Assembly: GCF_019396345.1 (NCBI RefSeq)
Contig: NZ_JAHKRM010000015.1
Span: forward strand, 113,642-177,641
Length of the DNA stretch: 64,000 nucleotides
Source: Nonomuraea guangzhouensis
GTDB lineage: Bacteria > Actinomycetota > Actinomycetes > Streptosporangiales > Streptosporangiaceae
Direction: 5' to 3'
In this document: piece by piece, positions 8,733-17,523 of the stretch
Layout: each line of letters starts with the position of its first letter
Position numbering within the stretch: the stretch's first letter is position 1
Translations under genes and position numbers: made by a program
Notes under the pieces: model-generated
What the model was told of the DNA's origin: nothing
What the model saw: the letters and a program-made list of their open reading frames with translations, nothing else
Database searches by the model: none

Positions 8733-11549
8733 ATGCCACGGCGTTTGCGTGTCCGGACCGGCGACCCCTGGACGCCCAACCTGGCCCGTGCGCGGCGGCG
8801 TCTGGCACGCGGGCGGCCGGAGGACGCGGCCCGCGAATACCGGCAGGCGTGCAGAATCGCCGACGGCAGGCGCGCCGAGCCGGCCGTCAGATCCGCGCTG
8901 CGGCAGTGGCTCGGGCTGGCGTTGCTGAAGGCGGGCCGGGGCCAGGAGGCGTTGCGGGCGCTGACCCAGGCCTGTGAGCTGCTGGGCGCCGACTCCGGGA
9001 CGGCGGAGCAGTACGCGAGCATCCTGGACACCCTCGGCCTGGTGCGGCGCGACCTTGGGCAGCTCGCCGCGGCCGAGGAGTCCCACCGGCAGGCCCTGGA
9101 CCTGTTCAGGCGGAGCGGCTCACACGAGGGAACCGTGCGGGCCGTCGTCAACCTCGCCGTCGCGGTCAAGGACCAGGGGCGTCTCACCGAGGCACGCGGG
9201 CTGCTTGCCGACATCGAGCCCGCGGCCCGCGACTGCGACGACCCGGCGCTGCTTGGGCACACGCTGCTCACCCTGGGTCTCGTCCACGAACTGCTCAACG
9301 AGCCGGCGCCGGCGGAACGGCTGGCCAGGCAGGCGGTCGAGGCCTACCGCGCGGCGGGCGACAGGGAGAGCGAGGCGGCCGCCACGCACAACGTGGGCCG
9401 TGTGCTGGACTCGGGCGGGCGGCACCGCGAGGCCATGGAATGCTTCGCCACTTCCCTGAAGATCAATCTGGAGATCGGCGCAGAACTGGGCGTCTCCGAC
9501 GACCTCGGCGCCATGGCATCGCTGTTCCAGCTCGCCCGGCAGTACGACGAGGCTCGCCGCATGCATGAGCGCGCGCTGGACATCCAGCGCAGGGCGGGTT
9601 ACCGGCGCGCGGTCGTGGCCACCCTCTGCGACCTGGGACTGCTGGCACGCGACCAGGACGACCTCCCCCTCGCGCGCCACCACCTGCAGGAGGCGCTGCG
9701 GGAGGCCGAGACGCTCGCCGCCCCGCACACCGTCTATGAGACGCGCGTCCTGCTGGCGGAGATCAGCATGCTGGAGGGGGACTACGCGCAGGCGCGTGTG
9801 GGCTACCTGGCCGCAGCGGAGGCGATGGGTGACGCCAGGCGGGCGCTGCTCGACGAGGCGGACGCCGTCACCTACTTCAGCGAGTCCCGTCTCGACGCCC
9901 TCGGCATGCTGGTCCGGCTCTCGCTCCACCTGCGCGACAGGGCGGGCGCACTCGAATGGGCGGACGCCGCGCGCGGTCAGGAGCTCGTACGCAGGCTGGC
10001 CTGGACCGCCCTGGCCGCGCCACCCGGCGCGCCGGAGGCGATCCTCGCCGAGGAGGCCGAGACCCGCCGCCTCCTGCGCACGCACGAGGCGGACCTGCGC
10101 GGCGGCGGATCCGCGGACGCGGCGCTGCTGACGGACTACAGGCAGACTTTGTCGCGCCTGCACCGGCTGGAGGACCGGCTCGTCGAGCTGGCTCCCGAGT
10201 ACGTGTCGATGCGCCGGGGAGAACGCCTCGGCTGGAACGGCATCACCGCCCTGCTGACTCCGGCCCCTTCCCAGGACGGGCCAGAGGGGATCGACGCCAT
10301 GGCTCGTCTGGTGCTGGCCGAGTACCACGTGACCGACCACGAGACCTATGTCTTCGGCGTGACGGCCGACGCGCCGGAGCCGCAGGTCGTCACCGTGGAC
10401 GTGACCCGAGCCGAGCTCCGCGAGCTGGCCGGGTCTGCCGGGGACACCCTGGCCCGCGACAGGACCGGCCTCGGCGCGCACCTCGCGGACGATCGACTGG
10501 TGCGGCTGCTCGCGCCGGTGGCCCGGTGGGCCGAGCCGGGGGACGTGGTCTACCTGGTGCCGCACGACTCGCTTCACCTGCTGCCCCTGCAGGCCGTGCT
10601 CGTCGAGGGCGTCCCGCTGATCGACCGCAACCCGGTCGTGTTCGTGCCGTCGGCCTCCGTGCTGCGCTACTGCCAGGCCAAGCGGAAGGCCAGCCGCGCG
10701 ACCGCGCTCATCGTCGCCGCGCCGCCCGAAGAGCATCCGCTGGCCTTCGCCAGGGAGCAGGCGCTGCTCGTATCGGAGACGCTCGGCGGCCAGGAGGTGC
10801 TGGCGGCGGTCGATGCCTCCCGCGAGAGCCTGTTAGCCCGGTTCGCCGTACCCGGGCAGGCGCCGGACATCCTCCACTTCGCCACGCACGGCGTGTTCGA
10901 CCGCGAGGACCCGATGCGGTCCGGGATCGAGCTCGCGGACGGCAGACTGACCGCGGCGGACATCCTCGGGCTCCGGCTCGACGTGGACCTGGTGACACTG
11001 GCGGCCTGCGAGACCGGCGTGAGCCAGAGCCGCCCGGGAGACGAGCTGATCGGCCTGACCAGGGCGCTGCTGTACGCGGGCGCGCCCTCGGCACTGGTCG
11101 CCCTGTGGCGCGTGGACGAGTTGTCGACCAGCATGTTGTTCGGCGAGTTCTACGCGGCGTTGCGATCCGGCTCGCCGAAGGCCGAGGCCCTGCGCAGGGC
11201 GCAGCTGTGGTTGCGCGACAGAACGATCGCCGACGTGCTCGACTACGCGCGCGGCGCTCGCCGGCGCCTGGCGCGCGACCCCAGGGCGCTGGCCGCCGTC
11301 AGGCTGGAGGAGGCGCGGCTGCGCCTGGCGGCGGGCGACTACTCCGCGGCGGCCGGTCTGTTCCGCGACCTCGTCGCCTGCCCCGACCTGGACGAGGAGC
11401 AGCGGCAGGGCGCGGAGGTGGGCATGCTGCAGGCCACACTCGTCATGGGCACGGGCACGGACGTGGGTGCGGCACCGGACTTCGGCGTGCCCGCGTTCGC
11501 CGATCCCTACCACTGGGCGCCGTTCGCGCTGATCGGCGACTGGCTCTGA
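8733..11549 (+). CDS. TPR-CHAT caspase-like protease
   Basis: A 938-residue cytoplasmic protein. About ten TPR repeats fill residues 15-400, then a helical connector, then a CHAT (caspase HetF-associated with TPRs) domain. The catalytic dyad is visible: His719 in ILHFATHG and Cys759 in VTLAACETG, with the downstream GLTRALLYAGAPS and LWRVDE segments also typical. A further helical tail of about 110 residues follows the protease. CHAT proteases cleave protein partners after activation through their TPR sensor; the trigger here is unknown. The ATG at 8733 has a GGAGG 3 nt upstream; GTG 8703 and ATG 8655 are alternatives, but 8655 would leave only 12 nt to the divergent gene. Two small-gap genes follow, apparently in one operon. 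Confidence 0.85.
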   Translation: MPRRLRVRTGDPWTPNLARARRRLARGRPEDAAREYRQACRIADGRRAEPAVRSALRQWLGLALLKAGRGQEALRALTQACELLGADSGTAEQYASILDTLGLVRRDLGQLAAAEESHRQALDLFRRSGSHEGTVRAVVNLAVAVKDQGRLTEARGLLADIEPAARDCDDPALLGHTLLTLGLVHELLNEPAPAERLARQAVEAYRAAGDRESEAAATHNVGRVLDSGGRHREAMECFATSLKINLEIGAELGVSDDLGAMASLFQLARQYDEARRMHERALDIQRRAGYRRAVVATLCDLGLLARDQDDLPLARHHLQEALREAETLAAPHTVYETRVLLAEISMLEGDYAQARVGYLAAAEAMGDARRALLDEADAVTYFSESRLDALGMLVRLSLHLRDRAGALEWADAARGQELVRRLAWTALAAPPGAPEAILAEEAETRRLLRTHEADLRGGGSADAALLTDYRQTLSRLHRLEDRLVELAPEYVSMRRGERLGWNGITALLTPAPSQDGPEGIDAMARLVLAEYHVTDHETYVFGVTADAPEPQVVTVDVTRAELRELAGSAGDTLARDRTGLGAHLADDRLVRLLAPVARWAEPGDVVYLVPHDSLHLLPLQAVLVEGVPLIDRNPVVFVPSASVLRYCQAKRKASRATALIVAAPPEEHPLAFAREQALLVSETLGGQEVLAAVDASRESLLARFAVPGQAPDILHFATHGVFDREDPMRSGIELADGRLTAADILGLRLDVDLVTLAACETGVSQSRPGDELIGLTRALLYAGAPSALVALWRVDELSTSMLFGEFYAALRSGSPKAEALRRAQLWLRDRTIADVLDYARGARRRLARDPRALAAVRLEEARLRLAAGDYSAAAGLFRDLVACPDLDEEQRQGAEVGMLQATLVMGTGTDVGAAPDFGVPAFADPYHWAPFALIGDWL

Positions 11550-11570
11550 TCACGGCAGGAGGGGGAATGC

Positions 11571-12092
11571 GTGGAGCGGCAACGGCCGGTCGAGGAGTTG
11601 ATGACCGGTGACTTCACCGTCGCCGAGGTGGCGGACGGTGGGCCGGGGTTCACGGTCCTGGACGGGCCGGGGTTCACGGTCCTGCTCGGGCCGGACGGTG
11701 AGCCCGCCGGGCTCTCCGGCGCGGGCGAGCGGGGACCGGCCTGCGTCGTCGAGGCGGACACTCCGTTCGGCGATGTGCTCGACTCGGCCGACCTGCTGCA
11801 TGCACTGGTGTCCGGCACACCCGGCCTGGTGATCGTACGAGGGAAGGACGTCGTGGGCGTGGTCAGCGCCGAGGCGATCAAGGCGGAGATCGTCCGCGAC
11901 ACCGCCTCCCGCCTCGTCGCCGGACGGCAGCTCGGCGACGCGCAGCCCCACGGCAGGCGGGCCGCTCCCGGCCCCAGCCGCATCCAGTGCAAGACCTGCG
12001 GTGCGACGAACACCTTCCGCCGCTTCAGCCAGGCGACCGCCTACACGTGCCAGCACGGGGATCACGCCTTCGTCCCCTACTGGAGCGCCTGA
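11571..12092 (+). CDS. CBS-like domain protein with C-terminal zinc ribbon
   Basis: A 173-residue protein starting at GTG 11571, preceded by AGGAGGGGG; it begins 21 nt after the CHAT gene. Residues about 60-115 (DTPFGDVLDSADLL, then LVIVRGKDVVGVVSAEAI) look like a single CBS-type motif, which in other proteins binds adenine nucleotides. Residues 138-166 form a small zinc ribbon with Cys140, Cys143, Cys160 and His162/His165. The short phrase GFTVL occurs twice near residue 30. Its place between a CHAT protease and a membrane protein suggests a sensing, adaptor or substrate role; that is inference. CBS assignment is by pattern only. Confidence 0.65.
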   Translation: MERQRPVEELMTGDFTVAEVADGGPGFTVLDGPGFTVLLGPDGEPAGLSGAGERGPACVVEADTPFGDVLDSADLLHALVSGTPGLVIVRGKDVVGVVSAEAIKAEIVRDTASRLVAGRQLGDAQPHGRRAAPGPSRIQCKTCGATNTFRRFSQATAYTCQHGDHAFVPYWSA

Positions 12093-12093
12093 C

Positions 12094-13680
12094 ATGGGCG
12101 GACTCGTCGAAGCGGCGTCGGGGGTGGTCGACCGCAGGTTGCTCACCACGACGTTCCTGCCGCTGCTGGCCTTCTTGAGCGCCCTGGCCGCGGTCGCCGT
12201 CGGGGGCGTGGGCTGGGCCACAGCGGCGCGCTGGTGGTCGGGGCTCGGCGCGGAGGTGCAGGTCGTCCTGTCGGGGCTGGTCCTCGCGGGCGCGCTGCTG
12301 ATCAGCCAGCTCGTCGCCGTACGGCGGGCCGGGCTGATCCGGCTCTATGAGGGTTACTGGGACGGCCTGCCGTACGGCGAGTGGTTGGCCGAGCGGTGCC
12401 GGCTGCGGTTCATGGCATCCGATGACCAGCGGGGCCCCCTGTACCCCGTGGACGAGTCCCGGCTGATGCCGACCGTGCTGGGCAACATCCTGCGGGGGGC
12501 CGAGGACCACAGCCGCGACAGGTACGGCATCGAAGGGGTGACGGCGTGGCCGCGCCTGTACGCGACGCTGCCGGACACCTTTCGGCAGACGTTCGCGGCG
12601 GCCGCGGGAGATCTCGACCTCATGGTCACGGTGAGCGGGCTGGGGCTGGCGTTCTCGCTGGTGGGCGGGGTGCTCGGGGCGTTGCTGCTGCCGTGGTACT
12701 GGGCGCTGGGGTGCTGCTGGGGCGGGCTGGTGGTCGCGTGGTGGGGGTATCGGGGGGCGGTGCGTGCCGCTGAGCCGTACGGGGAGTTGTTCCGTTCGGC
12801 GTTCGACGTGTATCGGTGGACGTTGCTGGACACGATGGGGCTGCGGCGGCCCGCCGAGTACCGTGGCGAGCCGGAGCAGTGGCGGCAGCTGGACAAGCTC
12901 TGGGCGGTCGGGGCGGCCGACAGCGAACACGCCACCAGCCTCGGCTACCCGGTCACTGGGCACGCCTCGGAGTCCACGCAGCCCCTTTTGGACCCCTCCG
13001 GACCCGTCCTGAGGGCCACCGAGCCCGCTCCGAAGCCCACCGAGCCTGTTCCGGACCCCGCGGCTCCGCGGGACCGCCCGCTCGACGACCTTGCACCTAC
13101 GGCCGGCGCTTCGTTGAGTGCCTCAGAGGGTGGGCGGAAGGCGAGACCGCCGCGGTTGGGCCCGTGGCTGGTGGCCGTGGCGGCCGTCGCGGGGATCCTC
13201 GTCGTCGCGGGCAACCTGGCCGTCCGATCGCCGGGCGGCTGGGTGGCCGCGCGCACGCTGCACCCGTATCAGGTCCTCGCCGCCACCGACGTAAAGGGCC
13301 CGTCCGCGGCCGGCGCGGCAGGCCGGTATGTGCTGCGCCAGATCGAGGAGAGCAAGCAGGTGCCTCCGGAAGCCCTGGGCCCTCGTCTGCCCAGCGGCGC
13401 CGTCGACGGCAAGACCGTCATCACCCTCCGCCCGGGCCCCGGCCATCTCTACGCCGACGCGGCCGCCCGGGGCACGACGGCCACGCTGCGCCTCGTGCTC
13501 CCGCCCGCCACATTGGAGGAAAAGGCGGAATCCCTCACCTTCCCCGGCGTCACCGTCCTCGACCTGTCCGGCGGCGAGCCACGTACGAGCCTGGTGATCG
13601 CGCTCCCCGGTGATCGCGTCGAGGAACTGCTCGGCCACGTCGCCGGCAGCGACGTCTACCTCGTCACCACCACCAGCTGA
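12094..13680 (+). CDS. Membrane protein with C-terminal SAF-like domain
   Basis: A 528-residue protein starting at ATG 12094, one base after the preceding stop, with GGAG 8 nt upstream that lies inside the previous gene, so translation is probably coupled. Two hydrophobic helices occur near residues 15-75, two more near 170-220, then a Pro-rich charged linker, and a fifth at about 355-375. The final part (ARTLHPYQVLAATDV, then RYVLRQIEESKQVPPEAL) resembles a SAF/CpaB-like domain, probably on the other side of the membrane from the linker. It is the third gene of the CHAT operon and a plausible target or effector of the protease. No enzyme motif was found. Confidence 0.65.
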   Translation: MGGLVEAASGVVDRRLLTTTFLPLLAFLSALAAVAVGGVGWATAARWWSGLGAEVQVVLSGLVLAGALLISQLVAVRRAGLIRLYEGYWDGLPYGEWLAERCRLRFMASDDQRGPLYPVDESRLMPTVLGNILRGAEDHSRDRYGIEGVTAWPRLYATLPDTFRQTFAAAAGDLDLMVTVSGLGLAFSLVGGVLGALLLPWYWALGCCWGGLVVAWWGYRGAVRAAEPYGELFRSAFDVYRWTLLDTMGLRRPAEYRGEPEQWRQLDKLWAVGAADSEHATSLGYPVTGHASESTQPLLDPSGPVLRATEPAPKPTEPVPDPAAPRDRPLDDLAPTAGASLSASEGGRKARPPRLGPWLVAVAAVAGILVVAGNLAVRSPGGWVAARTLHPYQVLAATDVKGPSAAGAAGRYVLRQIEESKQVPPEALGPRLPSGAVDGKTVITLRPGPGHLYADAAARGTTATLRLVLPPATLEEKAESLTFPGVTVLDLSGGEPRTSLVIALPGDRVEELLGHVAGSDVYLVTTTS

Positions 13681-13854
13681 CGCCGCCGACGGCGCCATCG
13701 CTATGGCCACAGCCACCCTGCACACCGCGCTCCACCAGCGGGCCGGGGGCCGCGGCCAAGTCGTGTGATCGTGGAGGGCTCGCCACCGTTTGGCGGGCAA
13801 TGCCAGAGGAAACCATCAGCGATTATTCGATGACTCTATGTAATGGGAGTCCAC

Positions 13855-14070
13855 ATGCGTCGTCTGGTAGTCACCCTCGTCTCCGTAGCCGCCGCGGGCG
13901 CGCTGACACTCGGCTTCGCCGCGACGGCTCAGGCCGCCGCCACCCGCGAGTACATCACCGTCGCCACGTGCGTGTTCGCCGGTGGTGTGGTCGTTCCTGA
14001 CTGGCTGAGCCCGACCGGACGCACCTGCGTCGGCGGCGGCTACCACGGGTACCCGGTCTTCCCCTACTGA
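13855..14070 (+). CDS. Small secreted two-cysteine peptide
   Basis: A 71-residue product. The ATG at 13855 is chosen over 13843 because GGGAG lies 5 nt before it and the signal peptide then begins MRRLVVTLVS. Cleavage after AQA (about residue 27) would release a peptide of about 44 residues with Cys39 and Cys58, which could form one disulfide, and an aromatic, Gly-rich tail ending YHGYPVFPY. The 174-nt gap upstream contains an A/T-rich stretch (about 13820-13845) suitable for a promoter. Function unknown; similar short secreted peptides are common in actinomycetes. Confidence 0.65.
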   Translation: MRRLVVTLVSVAAAGALTLGFAATAQAAATREYITVATCVFAGGVVVPDWLSPTGRTCVGGGYHGYPVFPY

Positions 14071-14138
14071 CACCCCGCCATGCGAACGGCCCGCCTCCCG
14101 CTACTCCGGAGGGCGGACCCGCCTTGTGGGTCGTGGCC

Positions 14139-14466
14139 TCAGCCTGGGCTGAACCAGCGGGTGGGGGCTGCCTTCAGGTCGTCGAGGTCCGCGCCTGCCC
14201 AGGCGACGTAGCCGTCGGGCCGGATGAGCAACGCGGGTGCCGGGGCGTCGTCGGCGGTCGCGGTCACGCGGCGAGGTCGTTCCCGCCGGTGAGGTCGAGA
14301 GGCAGGGGGCGGGCGTCGCGCAGGACCTCGGCGAGGCGTCGTTCGCGTCCGTCGCGGGTGGTCAGGTCGATGGGTGGCACGAACCAGCCGGTGGGCGCGG
14401 CGGGGTGATTCTCGCCCATGTCGTAGCGGACATCGGCGCCCGCCACCAGCGTGGCGGGCTGCCCGA
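14139..14466 (-). pseudogene. C-terminal remnant of an FAD-dependent aromatic monooxygenase
   Basis: Read on the minus strand, two adjoining frames match the C terminus of PheA/TfdB-type flavin monooxygenases: first VRYDMGENHP, then LAEVLRDARPLPLDLTGG, followed after a frameshift or deletion near 14265 by PALLIRPDGYVAW and a normal stop at 14139. The FAD- and substrate-binding parts are missing. The homology ends abruptly near 14466, next to a TetR fragment pointing the other way, so both lost their 5' ends. Confidence 0.65.
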
Positions 14467-14467
14467 C

Positions 14468-14632
14468 GTGCCGCGTCCGTCTCGCGTGGTGAACCTGCCG
14501 TTGGACCTGGTGCGCCATGACACGTTCATGACGATGCGCGCGGTGCCGGCGGACTCGATCGTCGAGATCGTGGACGAGGTGTGGCTGCCGCTGCTGGGGG
14601 TGACCAAGACCCCGCCGACGGCCTCGGCGTGA
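14468..14632 (+). pseudogene. C-terminal remnant of a TetR-family regulator
   Basis: The plus-strand frame reads VVNLPLDLVRHDTFMTMR and then DSIVEIVDEVWLPLLG, a pattern typical of the last helices of TetR/AcrR regulators, and ends with a stop at 14632. No DNA-binding domain is present upstream. It abuts the monooxygenase remnant in a divergent arrangement, suggesting a former regulator-enzyme pair whose centre was deleted. Family assignment is by pattern and moderately sure. Confidence 0.5.
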
Positions 14633-14645
14633 TGCTGATGCTGGG

Positions 14646-15395
14646 CTATCCCGAACCTTCCGCAGGGGAGAAGTGAGCGGCCAGGCCATGCAGGACGCAG
14701 GCGAGTCCGCCGGCGAACTCGTCGTCGCGGGCGGCGCTCAAGTCCTGGTTTCGCTGGGCGGCGTACAGCTTTCGCAGCCGCGGATAATCCTGTACGGCCT
14801 GTTCGGCGGCCGGCCATAGGCTGGCGGCCCATTCCTGCTCGGTCTGGCCGCTGCGGGCGAGTGTGGTCAACCAGGCGGCCTCGCCGGTCGACACCCCGAT
14901 GACGTAGGCCACGACCGTGTTCAGGGCCCGATCGGCCGCTTCCAGGGTGAAGCCCCCCTGCTCGAACGCGGCGAGGACGGCCTCGTTCTGCCGCATCACG
15001 TTCGGCCCCAGATAGGCCACGCCCGTCTCACCGAGCACGGAGACGATCCAGGGGTGGCGCAGGACCGTGGCCCGGAGGCTGTGGGCGTAGCGGGTGATGG
15101 CCGCCCGCCAGCCCGCGGGGTCGTCGGCGGCCGGCGCCTCGACCTCGCCGTAGACCTGGTCGACGAGTAGTTCGAGCAGCTCGTCCTTGTTGGCCACGTG
15201 CGTGTACATCGACGTGGCCCCGGCGTTCAGCCGGATGCCGAGCTTGCGCATGCTCAGGGCGTTGATGCCTTCGGCATCCAGCAGTTCGAGCGCCGCGGAC
15301 ACGATCTGCTCCCGGCTCAGCGGCTGCTGCTGCTCAGGCCGTCGCCGCTGCGGACGAGCCCACACCGACGGGTACGGCTGTTTGTCGGCCGGCAT
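14646..15395 (-). CDS. TetR/AcrR-family transcriptional regulator
   Basis: A 249-residue repressor-type protein. After a Pro/Arg/Gln-rich tail, residues about 28-75 form the TetR helix-turn-helix (IVSAALELLDAEGINALSMR, then GATSMYTHVANKDELL). The remaining helices make the ligand and dimer domain of the TetR_C type. It is divergent from the serine hydrolase gene at 15518, and three copies of a 15-bp motif lie between them, which are the likely operators. It probably represses the hydrolase and itself; the inducer is unknown. Confidence 0.9.
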   Translation of the reverse strand: MPADKQPYPSVWARPQRRRPEQQQPLSREQIVSAALELLDAEGINALSMRKLGIRLNAGATSMYTHVANKDELLELLVDQVYGEVEAPAADDPAGWRAAITRYAHSLRATVLRHPWIVSVLGETGVAYLGPNVMRQNEAVLAAFEQGGFTLEAADRALNTVVAYVIGVSTGEAAWLTTLARSGQTEQEWAASLWPAAEQAVQDYPRLRKLYAAQRNQDLSAARDDEFAGGLACVLHGLAAHFSPAEGSG

Positions 15396-15420
15396 GCGTT
15401 CTCCCTCACGACGATCCCGT

Positions 15421-15491
15421 CCGAACAGTGTACGGCTTGCCCAACGATGTTCTTCCTCCGTACAGTGTGCGGAGCGCCGAACACTGTACGG
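15421..15491. promoter_or_regulatory. Probable TetR operators: three copies of a 15-bp motif
   Basis: The motif CCGaACAGTGTaCGG occurs at 15421-15435 and 15458-15472 in one direction and at 15477-15491 inverted. The last two form a 34-bp inverted repeat with a 4-nt centre. All lie between the divergent TetR gene and the hydrolase start at 15518, ideal for repressing both. Confidence 0.75.
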
Positions 15492-15517
15492 CGCTTCATC
15501 TGAAAGGAGCCGTCCTC

Positions 15518-16900
15518 ATGCCGTCATCGCCATTCGACGCCGACCGCTGGCAGGCGAGGCTTGATGAGCTGCGCGCCGCCCACCACGTGCCGGGGGCCGC
15601 CCTGGCGGTGCTGGCCGGCGGGCGAATCCATGAGCTGGCCGGCGGTGTGCTGCACCGGGGGACCGGTGTGGAGGTGACCACGGACTCGGTGTTCCAGTCC
15701 GGTTCGATCGCCAAGGTGTACACGGCGACGCTGGTGATGCAGCTCGTCGACTCCGGTGAGCTGCGGCTCGACAGCAGGGTCGCCGACGTCCTGCCGGGCT
15801 TCGCGGTCGCCGATGACGAGGTCACGAGGAGCGTGACGATCGGGCAGCTGCTCAGCCATACCAGCGGGATCGCCGGGGACTTCCCCCACGACAGCGGTCG
15901 CGGGGACGACTGCCTCGCCCGCTACGTGGCGGCGTGCGCGAGCGTGGGCCAGGATTGCCCGCCGGGGACCGTCGTCTCCTACTGCAGCACCGGGTACGCG
16001 ATTCTCGGCCGAATCGTGGAGGTGGTCACCGGTCAGACCTGGGACGACGCGTTGCGCGACCGGGTGCTGGCGCCGCTCGGCCTCGAACATTCGATGACCT
16101 TGCCGGAGGAGGCGCTGCGGTTCCGGGTGGCGATGAGCCATGTCGGCGAGCTGGGAAAGGACCCGGAGCCGGCACCCGTATGGGACATGTTGCCGCGCTC
16201 GGCCGGGCCGTACGGGCGCGTCCTCATCACCGCCGCCGACGTCGTCCGCTTCGCGCGGATGCATCTCGACGGCGGTACCGCGCCCGACGGCACGCGCGTG
16301 CTGTCCGCCGAGTCGGCGGCGACGATGCGCCGCCGCGTGGTCGACTGCCTGGACGGATGGTCGTTCATGGCGGCCGGATGGGGCCACGGATGGGCGCTGT
16401 ACGACTGGGACGGTGTCGCCGGCTACGGTCATGACGGCGCCGCCGGGGGGCAGTTCTCGTACCTGCGTGTCGTGCCTGGCAGTGGCGTCGTCGCCGCGCT
16501 GCTGACCAATGGCGGCGGCGCGACCGGCCTGTTCGTCGACCTGTTCCAGGAACTGCTCGGTGAGCTGGCCGGGGTGCGGATGCCCGGCGTCTTCGCTCCC
16601 GCCGCGGAACCGCCGCCGGTCGACGTCGCCGCGCTCGCGGGCACGTACGAACGCGAAGGCGTGCGCCTCACGATCGGCGAGCGAGATGGTGCGCCGCGCC
16701 TGCGGTTGCAGCTGACCGGCCCGATGGCCGGCTACGCGCCGCCGATGGAGACCGACCTGGTGGCGGTGTCCGACACGGTGCTCGCGATGCCCGGCATCGG
16801 CCCCGTCAGCGCGCCGTGGCTGCCACTGGTGTTCGGGACGCTTCCGGATGGCACGCCGTACGTGTATTTCGGCATGCGGGCGGCACCGAAGATCACCTGA
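15518..16900 (+). CDS. Serine hydrolase of the beta-lactamase class C / penicillin-binding family
   Basis: A 460-residue protein. The ATG at 15518 has AAAGGAG 8 nt upstream. The nucleophile motif SxxK is at Ser63-Lys66 (FQSGSIAKVY). A YCS motif (for the usual YxN) is in VVSYCSTGYAILG, and a GHDGAAGGQ segment stands for the third motif. About 110 C-terminal residues (from LAGTYEREGVRLTI) form an additional beta-rich domain seen in many such esterases. No signal peptide is seen, so it probably acts in the cytoplasm, as an esterase or peptidase rather than a true beta-lactamase. It is divergent from the TetR gene and very likely controlled by it. Confidence 0.85.
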   Translation: MPSSPFDADRWQARLDELRAAHHVPGAALAVLAGGRIHELAGGVLHRGTGVEVTTDSVFQSGSIAKVYTATLVMQLVDSGELRLDSRVADVLPGFAVADDEVTRSVTIGQLLSHTSGIAGDFPHDSGRGDDCLARYVAACASVGQDCPPGTVVSYCSTGYAILGRIVEVVTGQTWDDALRDRVLAPLGLEHSMTLPEEALRFRVAMSHVGELGKDPEPAPVWDMLPRSAGPYGRVLITAADVVRFARMHLDGGTAPDGTRVLSAESAATMRRRVVDCLDGWSFMAAGWGHGWALYDWDGVAGYGHDGAAGGQFSYLRVVPGSGVVAALLTNGGGATGLFVDLFQELLGELAGVRMPGVFAPAAEPPPVDVAALAGTYEREGVRLTIGERDGAPRLRLQLTGPMAGYAPPMETDLVAVSDTVLAMPGIGPVSAPWLPLVFGTLPDGTPYVYFGMRAAPKIT

Positions 16901-16932
16901 CGGAGGCGCTTACCGGTCACGCCTCCGGATCC

Positions 16933-17523
16933 TCAGGCGCCCCAAAGGGCCGCTAGGGGCCGGGCGGCCCGCGCGGAGGGGCCTCCTCTGGCGAGCGGTG
17001 CCAGCGCGGCGGGCACCAGGGCCAGCAGTGCGGCGATCATCAGGGCCGCGCGCCAGCCGTACGGCTGGACGACGAAGGCGACCAGCAGCCCAGGCACGAG
17101 GGTGGCGGCGCCCACCATCCCGGCCGCCAGCGAGCGGCGGCGGGACGGGCTGCGTTCGGCGATGAAGCGGCTCGCGGCGGGCTGGACGAGGCCGTTGCCA
17201 AGCCCGCCGGCCAGCAGGATCGCGAAGAGGGCTACGGCCGAGGTGACCTGCGCGGCGAGCAACATGGTGGCCGAGGAGAGGACGGACGCGGCGGTGAGCG
17301 TCACCGGGATCGGCAGCCGGGCCGCCACCCGCTTGGCGAGTGGCGAGCCCAGCGCGGTCGCGCCGTAGAAGGCACTCATCGCCAGGCCCACGGTGGTCGT
17401 CGAGATGCGCAGGTCGGCCTCGATGGAAGGCGCCAGCGCGCCGACGGCGAACCCGGGCATCACGGTCGCGGTCGCGGTGAGCGAAGCGGTGACGACGCCC
17501 GGCCAGTGTCGTACGGCGCTCAT
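16933..17523 (-). CDS. Half-length MFS transporter (six helices)
   Basis: A 196-residue membrane protein matching the N-terminal half of a major facilitator transporter: about six membrane helices, with LAKRVAARLPIPVT resembling the loop 2-3 motif. Full-length MFS proteins have about 400 residues and 12 helices. The second half is not found on either strand downstream, where the hydrolase gene converges. It is most likely a truncated, non-functional gene, although six-helix half transporters that dimerise cannot be excluded. Confidence 0.6.
   Translation of the reverse strand: MSAVRHWPGVVTASLTATATVMPGFAVGALAPSIEADLRISTTTVGLAMSAFYGATALGSPLAKRVAARLPIPVTLTAASVLSSATMLLAAQVTSAVALFAILLAGGLGNGLVQPAASRFIAERSPSRRRSLAAGMVGAATLVPGLLVAFVVQPYGWRAALMIAALLALVPAALAPLARGGPSARAARPLAALWGA

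Noticed and set aside
9120..10736. Minus-strand open frame opposite the CHAT gene
   Set aside because: Antisense to a gene with clear TPR and CHAT motifs; composition typical of a shadow frame.
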